DNA of 64,000 nucleotides from Arcobacter sp. LC1 (GTDB lineage Bacteria; Campylobacterota; Campylobacteria; Campylobacterales; Arcobacteraceae): NCBI GenBank assembly GCA_021378565.1, contig JAACJU010000002.1, positions 62,001 to 126,000 of the forward strand, read 5' to 3'. Shown piece by piece: positions 54,895 to 63,844 of this stretch (position 1 is its first letter; each line of letters starts with the position of its first letter). The notes under the pieces were generated by a model. It saw only the letters and a program-made list of their open reading frames with translations, ran no database searches and was not told where the DNA came from. The position numbers and the translations under genes were made by a program.

Positions 54895-55175
54895 TTGCAA
54901 ATAGTGTTATAGTAGTAACAGGTGGTGCTGGGTTTATTGGAAGTCATCTTATTGATAGGCTAAAGAAGTTATAATTATAGATAATATGTTTTTTAAGAAG
55001 TGAAGATAATCTTAAAGATGTAATTTTAAAAGGTGCTATACTTTATAAAGATGATTTAGAAATCAGTTCATCAATAGATTGTATTTTTGAAAAATATAAT
55101 CTATTGATATAGTTTTTAATTGTGCAACTAAAGCATTAAATTACTCTTTTACAAATCCAAAAAATGTATTTGATA
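54895..55175 (+). pseudogene. NAD-dependent epimerase/dehydratase remnant
   Basis: Fragments VIVVTGGAGFIGSHLIDRLK (the Rossmann GxxGxxG motif), RSEDNLKDVILKGAILYKDD, LEISSSIDCIFEKYN and FNCATKALNYSFTNPKNVFD belong to an extended SDR sugar epimerase. Frames are broken and the gene is cut off at 55176 where the right IS remnant starts. Inactive. Confidence 0.82.
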
Positions 55176-55918
55176 GAGACCGTAAAGCTAAAGAGTAAAC
55201 TTTAAAACCTAAATTATTAGATAGAATATCTAGTAAATTAATTTTAAGGATTTCATTTCGACGATTTTAATTTTAGAAGAATTAGGATATAAGCTATATA
55301 CCAAATAAAAGAAGGAACTTTTACAGGTTTAGAGTCACTTGAGAATGAGTTTAAATCATTTTTAATTTGTATTCCAAGTTACTTCACAAGTTGAACTTAC
55401 CTCACACTTAGGTCATGAGAAAAATAAAATCTCAGACAATATAAACTCAAGAAATGGATATAACAAAAAGAAACTGGGTTCTAAATATGGTCAAGTAGAT
55501 TTAGAAATACTAAGAGAAACAGATTCTAGCTTTGAACCGCTCTTTAATAAATCTAATCAAAAAAAGAAAAACCATATTAAAAGGAAGTGAAGAACTTATA
55601 ATCTCAATATAAGCCAAAGGAATGAGTGAACAGATTTCAATTATATCTTGATGATTTATATCTTATGAATTATCAATCGAAACTATTTCAATATGACAAA
55701 TAAAGTATTAGAACTTGCTAAAGATTGGCAAAATAGAGCCTATTTTTAAAATTATGTATCTATCGACTTAGGAGGTTCAAAATAAATGGAAAAACTCAAG
55801 TCAAGAAATTGGCCTGAAATTTATCTATAACTATGCATATTTTTCAGCGAAATTATGGAAAAATATACAAAGTAGATGAAAGATGTTGGTGGGTTTACAC
55901 AGTTTAGTTTACAGTCTC
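55176..55918 (+). mobile_element. Decayed IS256-family element, right copy (internally deleted)
   Basis: 743 bp between GAGACCGTAAAGCTAAAGAG (55176) and a 3' end whose complement is GAGACTGTAAACTAAACTGT (55918). Broken plus-strand frames give HLGHEKNKISDNINSRNGYN, YGQVDLEILRETDSSFEPLF and NKVLELAKDWQNRAYF, the N-terminal part of an IS256 transposase. A jump into the terminal region then matches 49349-49520 inverted. Full IS256 elements are about 1.3 kb, so this copy has lost its middle. It is inverted relative to the left copy. Confidence 0.8.
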
Positions 55919-55945
55919 GCTTAAAATCAATATAAACCTAACGCA

Positions 55946-57196
55946 CTAAAGAGGTTTACAAATTTGCTTAAATTCTTCTTCTGTTAGTCCTAGATTAAAA
56001 GCTGAACTTGATATTTTTCTTTTGTAAATATATCTCAGCATTTTATTTCTTGAAGCATCATCTTTAAAAGGTCCTAACAAAAGTGTGATTTTTGGGTATT
56101 CATTTTTGCAAATTGCTTTTTTAGCATTTAATCTTTTTAATCTTCTAAGAAATGGTTTATAGTATCTGTATCTAACAGTAACTACACGGATTAGTTTTAC
56201 AAAATGTTTAGAGTTTTGTAAAAATAAACTTCTAATTGTTTTTCTATTACTTTTTTTATGTGTACTTTTGTGTCTTTTTTCTATTGCTTTTCTTTTATAT
56301 TTATTTTGTTTGATATGATTCTTTTTTGATGTCTTTCTTTTTGACACATTTCTTTTTGAGACATTTTTATTTCTTAATCTTGCTTTTGCTCTTAGGGCTT
56401 TTTCTTTTGCTAATTTAGCTCGTTTTATTTTTTTGCTTCGTTCTATTTTTGCTTTTTTGTTTCGTTCTAATATTCCTTCTGCTCTTACACTTGCTTCTGC
56501 CATCGCAGTCGTTTGTGGATTTGAGTTAAGTTTTTTGTAGACTTTTTTTATTTGTGTGGTGTCATTTAGCTCTTGATTTAATAATCTTAAAATCTGATCA
56601 TCTTCATCATCATAACGACCTTTTTTTAATTTTGGTTTAGAATAGTTGCTTAATTTGTATTTCGTAAGGGCATAAAGTCTAGTATCTAATCTTTTTATAT
56701 TGATACTTTTAATATCAAAAGCATACTTTTTCTTGCCTTGTTTTATTTTCCCATGCTTTTCTTTTTTATATATCTTAGCTCTTGGATTTAGTTTGTGAAC
56801 TAGCTGGCTTATTTGGCTTAATTTAAAATATCCTAGATAATATGTAGCAAATCCACCTATTAAAGCAAGCAATATTATGACTATTAAAGTTATAAGAATT
56901 TTATGGCTTTTTGGACTTTTATGTTTTACCTTCGCTTTGCTTTTCTTAGGAGGCGTGCTTTTGGTTTCTGGTTTTTTAGGAATATTTTTTTTAGTTACCT
57001 TAGTTTCTTTTTTTGTTTCTTTTGTATTTTCATAATTTTCAGTTACATTATCTTTGGCTTTTGCGTTTGTTTTAGTTGCGCTAGGTGTAACTTCTTTATC
57101 TTTTTCCATTACACCCAAGACATTCTCTAATTCATTATTTTCTTCTTCCTCGTTAACATCATCAAAAATATTTTCTAATTCTTCTTCATCAGCCAT
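55946..57196 (-). CDS. Highly basic single-span membrane protein next to flgG
   Basis: 416 residues. The acidic N-terminus (MADEEELENIFDDVNEEEEN) and a Lys-rich stretch are followed by one membrane helix (about residues 100-122, ILITLIVIILLALIGGFATY). The rest is a large periplasmic-side domain extremely rich in K and R (residues 230-330). It ends with a small folded-looking domain (YPKITLLLGPFKDDASRNKM ... GLTEEEFKQICKPL). The end has a SPOR-like flavour but is not a sure match. Its ATG overlaps the end of the next gene by 8 bp. Linkage to flgG suggests a flagellar or envelope role. Confidence 0.6.
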   Translation of the reverse strand: MADEEELENIFDDVNEEEENNELENVLGVMEKDKEVTPSATKTNAKAKDNVTENYENTKETKKETKVTKKNIPKKPETKSTPPKKSKAKVKHKSPKSHKILITLIVIILLALIGGFATYYLGYFKLSQISQLVHKLNPRAKIYKKEKHGKIKQGKKKYAFDIKSINIKRLDTRLYALTKYKLSNYSKPKLKKGRYDDEDDQILRLLNQELNDTTQIKKVYKKLNSNPQTTAMAEASVRAEGILERNKKAKIERSKKIKRAKLAKEKALRAKARLRNKNVSKRNVSKRKTSKKNHIKQNKYKRKAIEKRHKSTHKKSNRKTIRSLFLQNSKHFVKLIRVVTVRYRYYKPFLRRLKRLNAKKAICKNEYPKITLLLGPFKDDASRNKMLRYIYKRKISSSAFNLGLTEEEFKQICKPL

Positions 57197-57617
57197 TTTC
57201 TTGTCTTCTTTTCCTAAGTAGTCTTTGTTTCTCTAAAATAGATTTCTTATTTTTTTCATAATATTTTCTTCGATATTCTTTTAATTCTTCTTTTCTTTCT
57301 TCTTGATAAGCTTTATCGTAAACTAGCCTTCTTTCTTTATTTTCTTTATAATATTCTTGTTTTTTCTCTCTATATTCTTTTAACTTACTGATTATTTTAT
57401 CTTTTCTGCTATCAACATATTTTTTTTGTTCTTTTGCAATTTGCTTAATTTTTTCTTTAAAGTTTTCATCAGCTAACTCGCTTGAGTAATCTATAAAAGA
57501 TTTACCTTTTTCTTGAGCTTGCGTTTTGAACTTTCTCTTTAAATAGTATTCCTTCTTTTTCTTCTTATGGTCAATAATATTTTTTTTTCGTATTTTTTTT
57601 AATTCTTCTAAGTTCAT
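57189..57617 (-). CDS. Small Lys/Glu-rich coiled-coil protein
   Basis: 142 residues, almost wholly charged: MNLEELKKIRKKNIIDHKKK, then KKQEYYKENKERRLVYDKAY and so on. It should form a long single helix or coiled coil. No family recognised. It lies 15 bp after flgG and overlaps the following basic membrane protein, so the three genes probably form one unit. Confidence 0.55.
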   Translation of the reverse strand: MNLEELKKIRKKNIIDHKKKKKEYYLKRKFKTQAQEKGKSFIDYSSELADENFKEKIKQIAKEQKKYVDSRKDKIISKLKEYREKKQEYYKENKERRLVYDKAYQEERKEELKEYRRKYYEKNKKSILEKQRLLRKRRQENG

Positions 57618-57632
57618 ATTTTAACTAAATTA

Positions 57633-58421
57633 CTATCTTTTTAAGGCATTTACCGTGCTTAACATTTCATCAGATGTTGTAATCGCTTTTGAATTTGCTT
57701 CATAAGCTCTTTGCGCTGTTATTAAATCAATCATTTCATTAACTAGCTTAACATTTGATGTCTCAAGCATACCTTGTCTTATGTTCCCAAAAGCATCTTC
57801 AGTAGGATTACCCTCTATTGGGTCTCCTGAGCTATCTGAGGATTTAAACAATGAATCCCCTTGAGGTCTAAGTCCTGCTGGATTTACAAAATCAACTACG
57901 GTAATTTGTCCGAGTTGTTGAGTTTCTCCTGTGGTTGGATCTACAGCTGAAACTGTTCCATCAAGTCCAACTGATACATTTGTAAGATTTTGTGGTATTA
58001 CAATTTCAGGTTCTAGTTTATAACCATTTGAATTTACTATTGTTCCATCTTGGTCTACTTTAAAAGCACCATTTCTTGTATATGCAATAGTTCCATCAGG
58101 CATAGTTATTTGAAAAAAGCCTTTACCTTCTATGGCTAAGTCAAGTGGATTTCCAGTTTGCTTTAGACTTCCTTGCGAAAAGTTTTTTTGCACTCCTGAT
58201 AATCTTACACCAAGACCTACATTTACTCCTGTTGGATTAAGAGTATTTTGTGTCGTTTTGCCCCCTGCATAATTTAATGCTTGATACATTAAATCTTGAA
58301 ATTCAGCTCTATCTTTTTTAAAGCCCGAGGTGTTAACATTTGCGATATTATTTGATGTAACATCGATTCTAAGTTGCTGGGCGTTCATTCCCGTTGCGGC
58401 TGCATATAAGCCTCTAATCAT
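57633..58421 (-). CDS. flgG: Flagellar distal rod protein FlgG
   Basis: 262 residues with the rod-protein N-terminus [20 protein letters not shown], the [20 protein letters not shown] motif, and the C-terminus [20 protein letters not shown], as in FlgG. Exported through the flagellar type III system; forms the distal rod. AAAAGGCTTATTT precedes the ATG. Divergent from cheY. Confidence 0.95.
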   Translation of the reverse strand: MIRGLYAAATGMNAQQLRIDVTSNNIANVNTSGFKKDRAEFQDLMYQALNYAGGKTTQNTLNPTGVNVGLGVRLSGVQKNFSQGSLKQTGNPLDLAIEGKGFFQITMPDGTIAYTRNGAFKVDQDGTIVNSNGYKLEPEIVIPQNLTNVSVGLDGTVSAVDPTTGETQQLGQITVVDFVNPAGLRPQGDSLFKSSDSSGDPIEGNPTEDAFGNIRQGMLETSNVKLVNEMIDLITAQRAYEANSKAITTSDEMLSTVNALKR

Positions 58422-58555
58422 AAATAAGCCTTTTTCGAAAATAACATAATTAGATATTATATTTAAAGAACTTTAAAATTAGATTAAATACATTAGATAT
58501 CTTAAAGAAAAAAAAGAAAATTGTAAAATTAAGTATAGTTTTACAAGGATTTTAA

Positions 58556-58561
58556 TATAAT
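58556..58561 (+). promoter_or_regulatory. Putative -10 box of the cheY-fliH run
   Basis: TATAAT, 32 bp before the cheY ATG, in the 171-bp gap between divergent flgG and cheY. No sigma-54 (GG-N10-GC) or sigma-28 promoter was convincing in the gap. Confidence 0.5.
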
Positions 58562-58592
58562 AATAACGATTAAATGTCTATAAAGGTATTGT

Positions 58593-58964
58593 ATGAAGAT
58601 TTTAATAGTTGATGATAGCTTGACTATGAGAAGAATTATTGGAAATGTTGTCGTTCAACTCGGATTTTCCAAAGATGAATTTGATGAAGCTGAAGATGGG
58701 GTAAAGGCTTGGACTTTACTAGAACAAGGGCATTATGATGTTATTTTAACAGATTGGAATATGCCAAATATGAATGGGCTTGAATTAGTTCAAAAAATTA
58801 GAGCTACAGGAGCGCATTTAAAAACTCCTATAATTATGATAACTACTGAGGGTGGAAAAGGTGAAGTGATTTCAGCTTTAAAAGCAGGGGTTAATAACTA
58901 TATAGTAAAACCATTTAGTGCAGAAGTGTTAAAAGAAAAATTAGATGGAGTTTTAAACAAATAA
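58593..58964 (+). CDS. cheY: Chemotaxis response regulator CheY
   Basis: 123-residue stand-alone receiver domain: acidic pair D8/D9 (MKILIVDDSLTMRRIIGNVV), phospho-acceptor D54 (VILTDWNMPNMNG), switch Thr in IIMITTEGGK and Lys in IVKPF. Binds the flagellar switch when phosphorylated. Followed by cheZ, its phosphatase. Confidence 0.96.
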   Translation: MKILIVDDSLTMRRIIGNVVVQLGFSKDEFDEAEDGVKAWTLLEQGHYDVILTDWNMPNMNGLELVQKIRATGAHLKTPIIMITTEGGKGEVISALKAGVNNYIVKPFSAEVLKEKLDGVLNK

Positions 58965-58998
58965 TTATTTATATTTAAAGAAGTAAAAAAGGTAAGCT

Positions 58999-59967
58999 AT
59001 GAGTATGAGTCAAGAAGAAATAGAAGCTTTGATGGGTGGGACTGAAACACCAAAAGACGAAAATCTTGAGCTTGAAAATTTGGATTCTTTAAATACAGGT
59101 GATGTAATAAATACTGACGAAGAGGTAAAATTGGCAAATACAAAAAAAGAATCTTTAAATTCAGAAGCTCAAAAAGTTTTGGATAGCGTTAATAGGGATT
59201 TAGAGAAAAGAGATGAGACCTTAAAACAAGCATATAGCCCAGAATCATCAAGTTTGAGCAATGAAGAAGACCAAGAAATAAACAATTTAGATGAAAAAGA
59301 ATTGCAAAAAATGCAAGAAGAGCTCGTTCAAGCTACACCTACTCCAACTAAAGAGGAAAAGAAAAAAAGCAAAAATGATGCAATAGGTAAAACTTGGACT
59401 AACAATAAAATCGAAGAAGGAGTGTTTCCTTTGCCTGTAGAAAAAAACCATCAAGTAGTAAACCAGCTTAGCGAAGTGGCAAATGATAGTGAAGAAAATG
59501 CATCAAAGATTTTTGATATATTAAGCTATATTTTGGATGAAAATAATGAAATTGAAGCAGACTTAAAAAAATTAGCTACTTTTTGTCAAGGACAAAAAGT
59601 GCTTCTAGAAGTTTTAAGCAGTAAATTCCCACATATTAATATCTTTAAAACAAATTTAGAGCAAATTACAACTATGCAAACATCTCAAGAAGATATAAGC
59701 AAAAGAGTAACTGATGAAAATAATAGCCTTTTTCAGGCTATGGAGCTTATGCAATTTCATGACATAAATAGACAAAAAATAGAAAGAGTTATGGCAGTTA
59801 TTAGAAAACTATCTTCATATTTAAGTAACTTATTTGAAGATGACCATACCCATCCTGATATCGCAGTAGCAAAACATATACACGGAGATGATAACGAAGA
59901 GTTAGTTGGCGATGAAGATTTATCTGCACTTATTGCAGAATTTGGAAACAAAGGAGATAGCAAATGA
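58999..59967 (+). CDS. cheZ: CheZ-type CheY-P phosphatase
   Basis: 322 residues. N-terminal SQEEIEALMGG motif, also used as a switch/CheY-contact peptide in FliM and FliN. A long acidic, probably disordered stretch follows to about residue 150. The C-terminal helical domain has LFQAMELMQFHDINRQKIER, giving the D-x-x-x-Q arrangement (D in FHDINRQ) that removes phosphate from CheY. This is the Cj0700/HP0170-like remote CheZ. Overlaps the next gene by 4 bp. Confidence 0.85.
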   Translation: MSMSQEEIEALMGGTETPKDENLELENLDSLNTGDVINTDEEVKLANTKKESLNSEAQKVLDSVNRDLEKRDETLKQAYSPESSSLSNEEDQEINNLDEKELQKMQEELVQATPTPTKEEKKKSKNDAIGKTWTNNKIEEGVFPLPVEKNHQVVNQLSEVANDSEENASKIFDILSYILDENNEIEADLKKLATFCQGQKVLLEVLSSKFPHINIFKTNLEQITTMQTSQEDISKRVTDENNSLFQAMELMQFHDINRQKIERVMAVIRKLSSYLSNLFEDDHTHPDIAVAKHIHGDDNEELVGDEDLSALIAEFGNKGDSK

Positions 59968-60677
59968 ATGCAAGTTATGCCTTAGCCGCTTCAATGGTTA
60001 ATCAACTCAATAGAGTTGCTAATATTTCTAACAATTTAGCAAATTTAAATACCAATGGTTTTAAAGAAGAAAGACTTCAGCAGGGCACTTTTAATAATTA
60101 CCTAGCTAGAGCTAAAAAAGAACACTTTAAAGTTTCAAGACTCAGTGCTGTTGAAAATAGTGTTCCTAAAATTGATGGAAAATATATAGTAGAAGAAAAT
60201 GGGGGTGTTGAGCAAACTGGAAATAGATTGGATTTTTCTTTAAACAAGCAAGATACTTTTTTTAGACTTCGTGGAAAAAATGGTAAAATTTATTTAAGTA
60301 GAAATGGTGCATTTAAAAATCTAGGTGGTTTTTTGGTAAATGATCATGCTGATAATGTCTTGAATGTTCAAGGTAATCCAATCCAAGTTCAAGCTGGTTT
60401 TGAAAAACAAATTGTTGCTTATCAAACTCCTTATAACAACTTAAGCAAATATGGAAATAATGATTATAAAATCTTAGACAAAAGTAAGCTTAAATATGTA
60501 AACCCTGCAAAAGGTGATATTACTGAAGGTTCACTTGAAAAATCAAATGTCAATCAAATGATTTCTATGGTGGATTTAATAGAAGCACAAAGACAATTTG
60601 AGCGAAATCAAAAAGCAATTACAAGTATAAATGATATGAATTCTAATGTTATAAATAAAGTAGGGAATAATAGCTAA
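59964..60677 (+). CDS. flgF: Flagellar proximal rod protein FlgF (FlgG2)
   Basis: 237 residues: MNASYALAASMVNQLNRVAN, ISNNLANLNTNGFKEERL (rod signature) and the C-terminal MISMVDLIEAQRQFERNQKA. Shares the FlgF/FlgG fold but lacks the FlgG-specific length. Named flgG2 in some Campylobacter annotation. Confidence 0.88.
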   Translation: MNASYALAASMVNQLNRVANISNNLANLNTNGFKEERLQQGTFNNYLARAKKEHFKVSRLSAVENSVPKIDGKYIVEENGGVEQTGNRLDFSLNKQDTFFRLRGKNGKIYLSRNGAFKNLGGFLVNDHADNVLNVQGNPIQVQAGFEKQIVAYQTPYNNLSKYGNNDYKILDKSKLKYVNPAKGDITEGSLEKSNVNQMISMVDLIEAQRQFERNQKAITSINDMNSNVINKVGNNS

Positions 60678-60682
60678 ATAAT

Positions 60683-61084
60683 ATGAAACCAAGTGAAGTA
60701 AGTGATTTATTATATTCACAATTGCAATTTAGAGCGCAAAGACAAAAAGTAATTGCTAGCAATATTGCAAATATTAATACTCCTGGATATAAAACTAAAG
60801 ATTTGTCTTTTGAAAATCTTCTAGATAAAAAAGGAGATTTAAGACTAGTTACGACAAACCCCAAACATATAGGTTCTCCAACTTTGCCAAAAGGGCAACT
60901 TTTTAGAACAAGTGTCTATAAAGTAAAAGGTTTAGATGAGCAAAATGATGGAAATAATGTAAGTCTAGATAAACAAATGTCAAAAATGGCAAAAAATACT
61001 GTTGTATTTCAAGCCTTGCAAGGCTCTATAAAAAAAGATGCAAATTGGCTAAGTGCTGTTATTTCATCTTCAAATAAAATTTAA
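60683..61084 (+). CDS. flgB: Flagellar basal-body rod protein FlgB
   Basis: 133 residues: MKPSEVSDLLYSQLQFRAQR, QKVIASNIANINTPGYKTKD, and a C-terminal helix typical of FlgB. First rod component above the MS ring. The usual partner flgC is not next to it. Confidence 0.9.
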   Translation: MKPSEVSDLLYSQLQFRAQRQKVIASNIANINTPGYKTKDLSFENLLDKKGDLRLVTTNPKHIGSPTLPKGQLFRTSVYKVKGLDEQNDGNNVSLDKQMSKMAKNTVVFQALQGSIKKDANWLSAVISSSNKI

Positions 61085-61100
61085 TAAGTAGGAAAACGCT

Positions 61101-62819
61101 TTGGATCAATTGATTAAATTCATCAATAACTTAAATACTGCGCAAAGAGCTGTTGTTATAGGTGGTTTTTCTATATTATTTATTATTTTAGTCGGATTTT
61201 TAGTTTATTCTAGTGTGAACGCACAAAACGATAAATTAAATTATACAATAGCAAGTAATTTAACTAAAAGCCAAGTGATGGACGCGGGAAATGATTTGGA
61301 AGCTTCAAATATTCCTTTTGCTGTGAGTGGTTCAGGTAATAGCTTGACACTTAGAACATCTAAAGCTTTTATTAATATTGCTAAAATAAAACTTGTAACT
61401 AGCGAGGCAAGTACATCTAAACATGTTGGTTGGGAAATATTTTCAAAGTCATCTTTAGGAACTACAAATTTTGAAAATAAAATAAAATATTTAAGAGCTT
61501 TAGAAGGAGAGTTATCAAGGTCTTTAGAATCCTTAACGGGAGTTTTGCAAGCTAATGTATCAATAGCAATTCCTAAAGATACTTTATTTACAGAGCATAA
61601 ACCAAAGCCAACTGCTTCAGCTGTACTAACTTTGCGTGCTGGAGTATTTCTAACCCAAAAACAAATCGAAGGGATTAAATCTTTTATAGCCTCAGCTGTT
61701 CCAAATCTAGATACTAAACATATTGAGCTTATTAATCAAAACGGTGCAAAATTGGAGCAAAGCAAGGAAGAAATAAATGGCTTAAGATATACCGAACAAA
61801 ATAAATATAAAGAAGGTATAGAAAAACGCTATGAAGATAAGATTGTATCTTTACTTGAGCCTTTTGTAGGAAAAGGTAGAGTTGTTGCTAGAGTTTTAGT
61901 TGATTTAGACTTTACCAAACAAAATATAAGTCAAGAAATTTATGCACCAGATGGAACTATAAGAAGTCAGCAAACTAGTGAAATTACTAAAAATTCAAGT
62001 GAGCAAAGAAAACAAAAAGGTGGAGTGCCAGGAGTTCAAAGTAATATTGAAAATCTTGATAAAGAAAAAATTGTTGGCCCACTAAAAAAATCTTCTAGTG
62101 ATGCTACTAAAAATATTACGAATTATGAGATTTCAAAAAAAATAATAAAACAAAAAAATGATGCTTATGCGAAGATAAAAAAAGTAAGTACAGCAGTTAC
62201 TTTTGATTCTTCGGTTTTGAAAAATAATCCAAATAAAGCACAAATTTTAGCTTCAATTACTAGCATAGTAGAAGATACAATTGGTTTTGATCCTAAAAGA
62301 GGCGACCAACTCTCAGTCAAAAGTTTTAAATTTTTGAGAGCAAACGGAGCAGGGGGGCAAGGAACTGACGAAAACGGAAATATTATAAGTTCAAGTGCTA
62401 GTACTTTTATCATGGTTAAGACATTTATCAAGGACTTTGGAGAGTATTTTCAATACTTAGTAGCTATGATTTTATTGTTTATTTTTTATAGAAAATTTAT
62501 TGCAAAACAAGATATTTTATTGATGCCATCGGGAAAAAGACCTCCTAAAAAACCTTTGGGTGCTGATGATAGACTTGATATGAAAGAAGTTATTTTAGAT
62601 GAATTTAATCTTGACGATTCTCAGGATAGATTAAAGGCTAAGATTAAAAGCCAAATTATGAATAATATCACAGGACTCGATGAAGAATCTGCTGCAAAAT
62701 ACGAGATTTTAATAGAGGAATTAGAGAAAAATGTTAACAATAACCCACAAGATATGGCTGAAATGATAGAGCTTTTATTAGCAGAGGGTTCAAAAAAACC
62801 TAATAGAGGTAAAAAATAA
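61101..62819 (+). CDS. fliF: Flagellar MS-ring protein FliF
   Basis: 572 residues from TTG. Membrane helices at about 20-42 and 446-463 flank the large periplasmic ring domain (GWEIFSKSSLGTTNFENKIK, YLRALEGELSRSLESLTGV, ASAVLTLRAG). The C-terminal tail, rich in acidic and Met residues, binds FliG. Stop overlaps fliG by one base. Confidence 0.96.
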   Translation: MDQLIKFINNLNTAQRAVVIGGFSILFIILVGFLVYSSVNAQNDKLNYTIASNLTKSQVMDAGNDLEASNIPFAVSGSGNSLTLRTSKAFINIAKIKLVTSEASTSKHVGWEIFSKSSLGTTNFENKIKYLRALEGELSRSLESLTGVLQANVSIAIPKDTLFTEHKPKPTASAVLTLRAGVFLTQKQIEGIKSFIASAVPNLDTKHIELINQNGAKLEQSKEEINGLRYTEQNKYKEGIEKRYEDKIVSLLEPFVGKGRVVARVLVDLDFTKQNISQEIYAPDGTIRSQQTSEITKNSSEQRKQKGGVPGVQSNIENLDKEKIVGPLKKSSSDATKNITNYEISKKIIKQKNDAYAKIKKVSTAVTFDSSVLKNNPNKAQILASITSIVEDTIGFDPKRGDQLSVKSFKFLRANGAGGQGTDENGNIISSSASTFIMVKTFIKDFGEYFQYLVAMILLFIFYRKFIAKQDILLMPSGKRPPKKPLGADDRLDMKEVILDEFNLDDSQDRLKAKIKSQIMNNITGLDEESAAKYEILIEELEKNVNNNPQDMAEMIELLLAEGSKKPNRGKK

Positions 62820-63844
62820 TGGCAGATTTAGTAGGAGATGTAGATTTAGACAAACTAAAAGGCGTACCTATGCTTGACAAGATAGCTATGTTTTGCGTCT
62901 TGATAGGAGAAGAAGCTACTGTCAAAATTTTTCATTTTCTTTCAAAAGAAATAGTTGAAGAAATATCTACTTCAATTACACAATTAGGTACAATAGACAA
63001 AGATACTTCTTTGGCTATTTTAGATGAATTTCACATTTATAGTAAAACTAAAGGTTTTATAAGTACAGGTGGCTTTAACTACGCAAGAGATATTTTATAT
63101 AAAACTCTTGGAAAAGCTGAAGCTGATGATGTTTTATCAAGATTGTCAAAAATAAAATTAGCAAATCAAAGCTTTGCTTATCTTGATTCTATAAATCCTA
63201 AGCAATTATCTGATTTTATTAGAGATGAATCTCCTCAAACAATAGCTGTAATACTTTCGCATATGGAGCCACCAGCTGCGGCTGAGGTTTTAAGTGCACT
63301 AGAAGAAGATGTAAAGGTAAGAGTAACTATTGCAATGGCTACTATTAAAGATGTATCTCCCGAGGTTGTCCGTACTATTTCTATAGTTTTGGAGAAAAAA
63401 TTAGAATCTTTGCTTTCTTCTATTGTAGATGTTGGTGGAGTAAAAGTTGTGGCTGACATGTTAAATAGACTAGGGCCAAAATCTCAAGAAGTATTAGATA
63501 ATATTTCAGGACTTGACTCAGAATTAGCTGATGATATAAAAGATAATATGTTTGTCTTTGAAGACTTGCTAGGTCTTGATAATGAGTATATACAAAAAAT
63601 ATTACAACAAACTGATGCAGCTGATTTGGCTGTGGCTATGAAAAATGCACCTGAAGAGGATATGGAAAAAATTACTGGTGCAATGAGTCAAAGAGCACAA
63701 ACTAAATTTCAAGAGGAGTTTGAGATGCTAACAAAAGTAAAAATCAAAGATATAGAAGCAGCACAAAGAAAAATGTTAGATGTAGCTCAAAAACTGATAG
63801 AAGATGGAATAATAAACAGAGATATGGACGAAGTCGATGCCTGA
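62819..63844 (+). CDS. fliG: Flagellar motor switch protein FliG
   Basis: 341 residues. Three armadillo-like domains, with the middle-domain EHPQ-type region seen as ESPQTIAVILSHMEPPAAAE, and the C-terminal torque helix including LGLDNEYIQKILQQTDAADL. Links the MS ring with the C ring and with stators. GTTGT-type coupling: fliH starts inside its end. Confidence 0.96.
   Translation: MADLVGDVDLDKLKGVPMLDKIAMFCVLIGEEATVKIFHFLSKEIVEEISTSITQLGTIDKDTSLAILDEFHIYSKTKGFISTGGFNYARDILYKTLGKAEADDVLSRLSKIKLANQSFAYLDSINPKQLSDFIRDESPQTIAVILSHMEPPAAAEVLSALEEDVKVRVTIAMATIKDVSPEVVRTISIVLEKKLESLLSSIVDVGGVKVVADMLNRLGPKSQEVLDNISGLDSELADDIKDNMFVFEDLLGLDNEYIQKILQQTDAADLAVAMKNAPEEDMEKITGAMSQRAQTKFQEEFEMLTKVKIKDIEAAQRKMLDVAQKLIEDGIINRDMDEVDA

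Noticed and set aside
49349-55918. Intact composite transposon
   Set aside because: Both IS copies are broken, the left lacks its inner end, and I saw no matching target-site duplication outside the two outer ends.
58422-58592. Sigma-54 or sigma-28 promoter for flgG or cheY
   Set aside because: No GG-N10-GC element or sigma-28 consensus could be placed convincingly; only a TATAAT box is clear.
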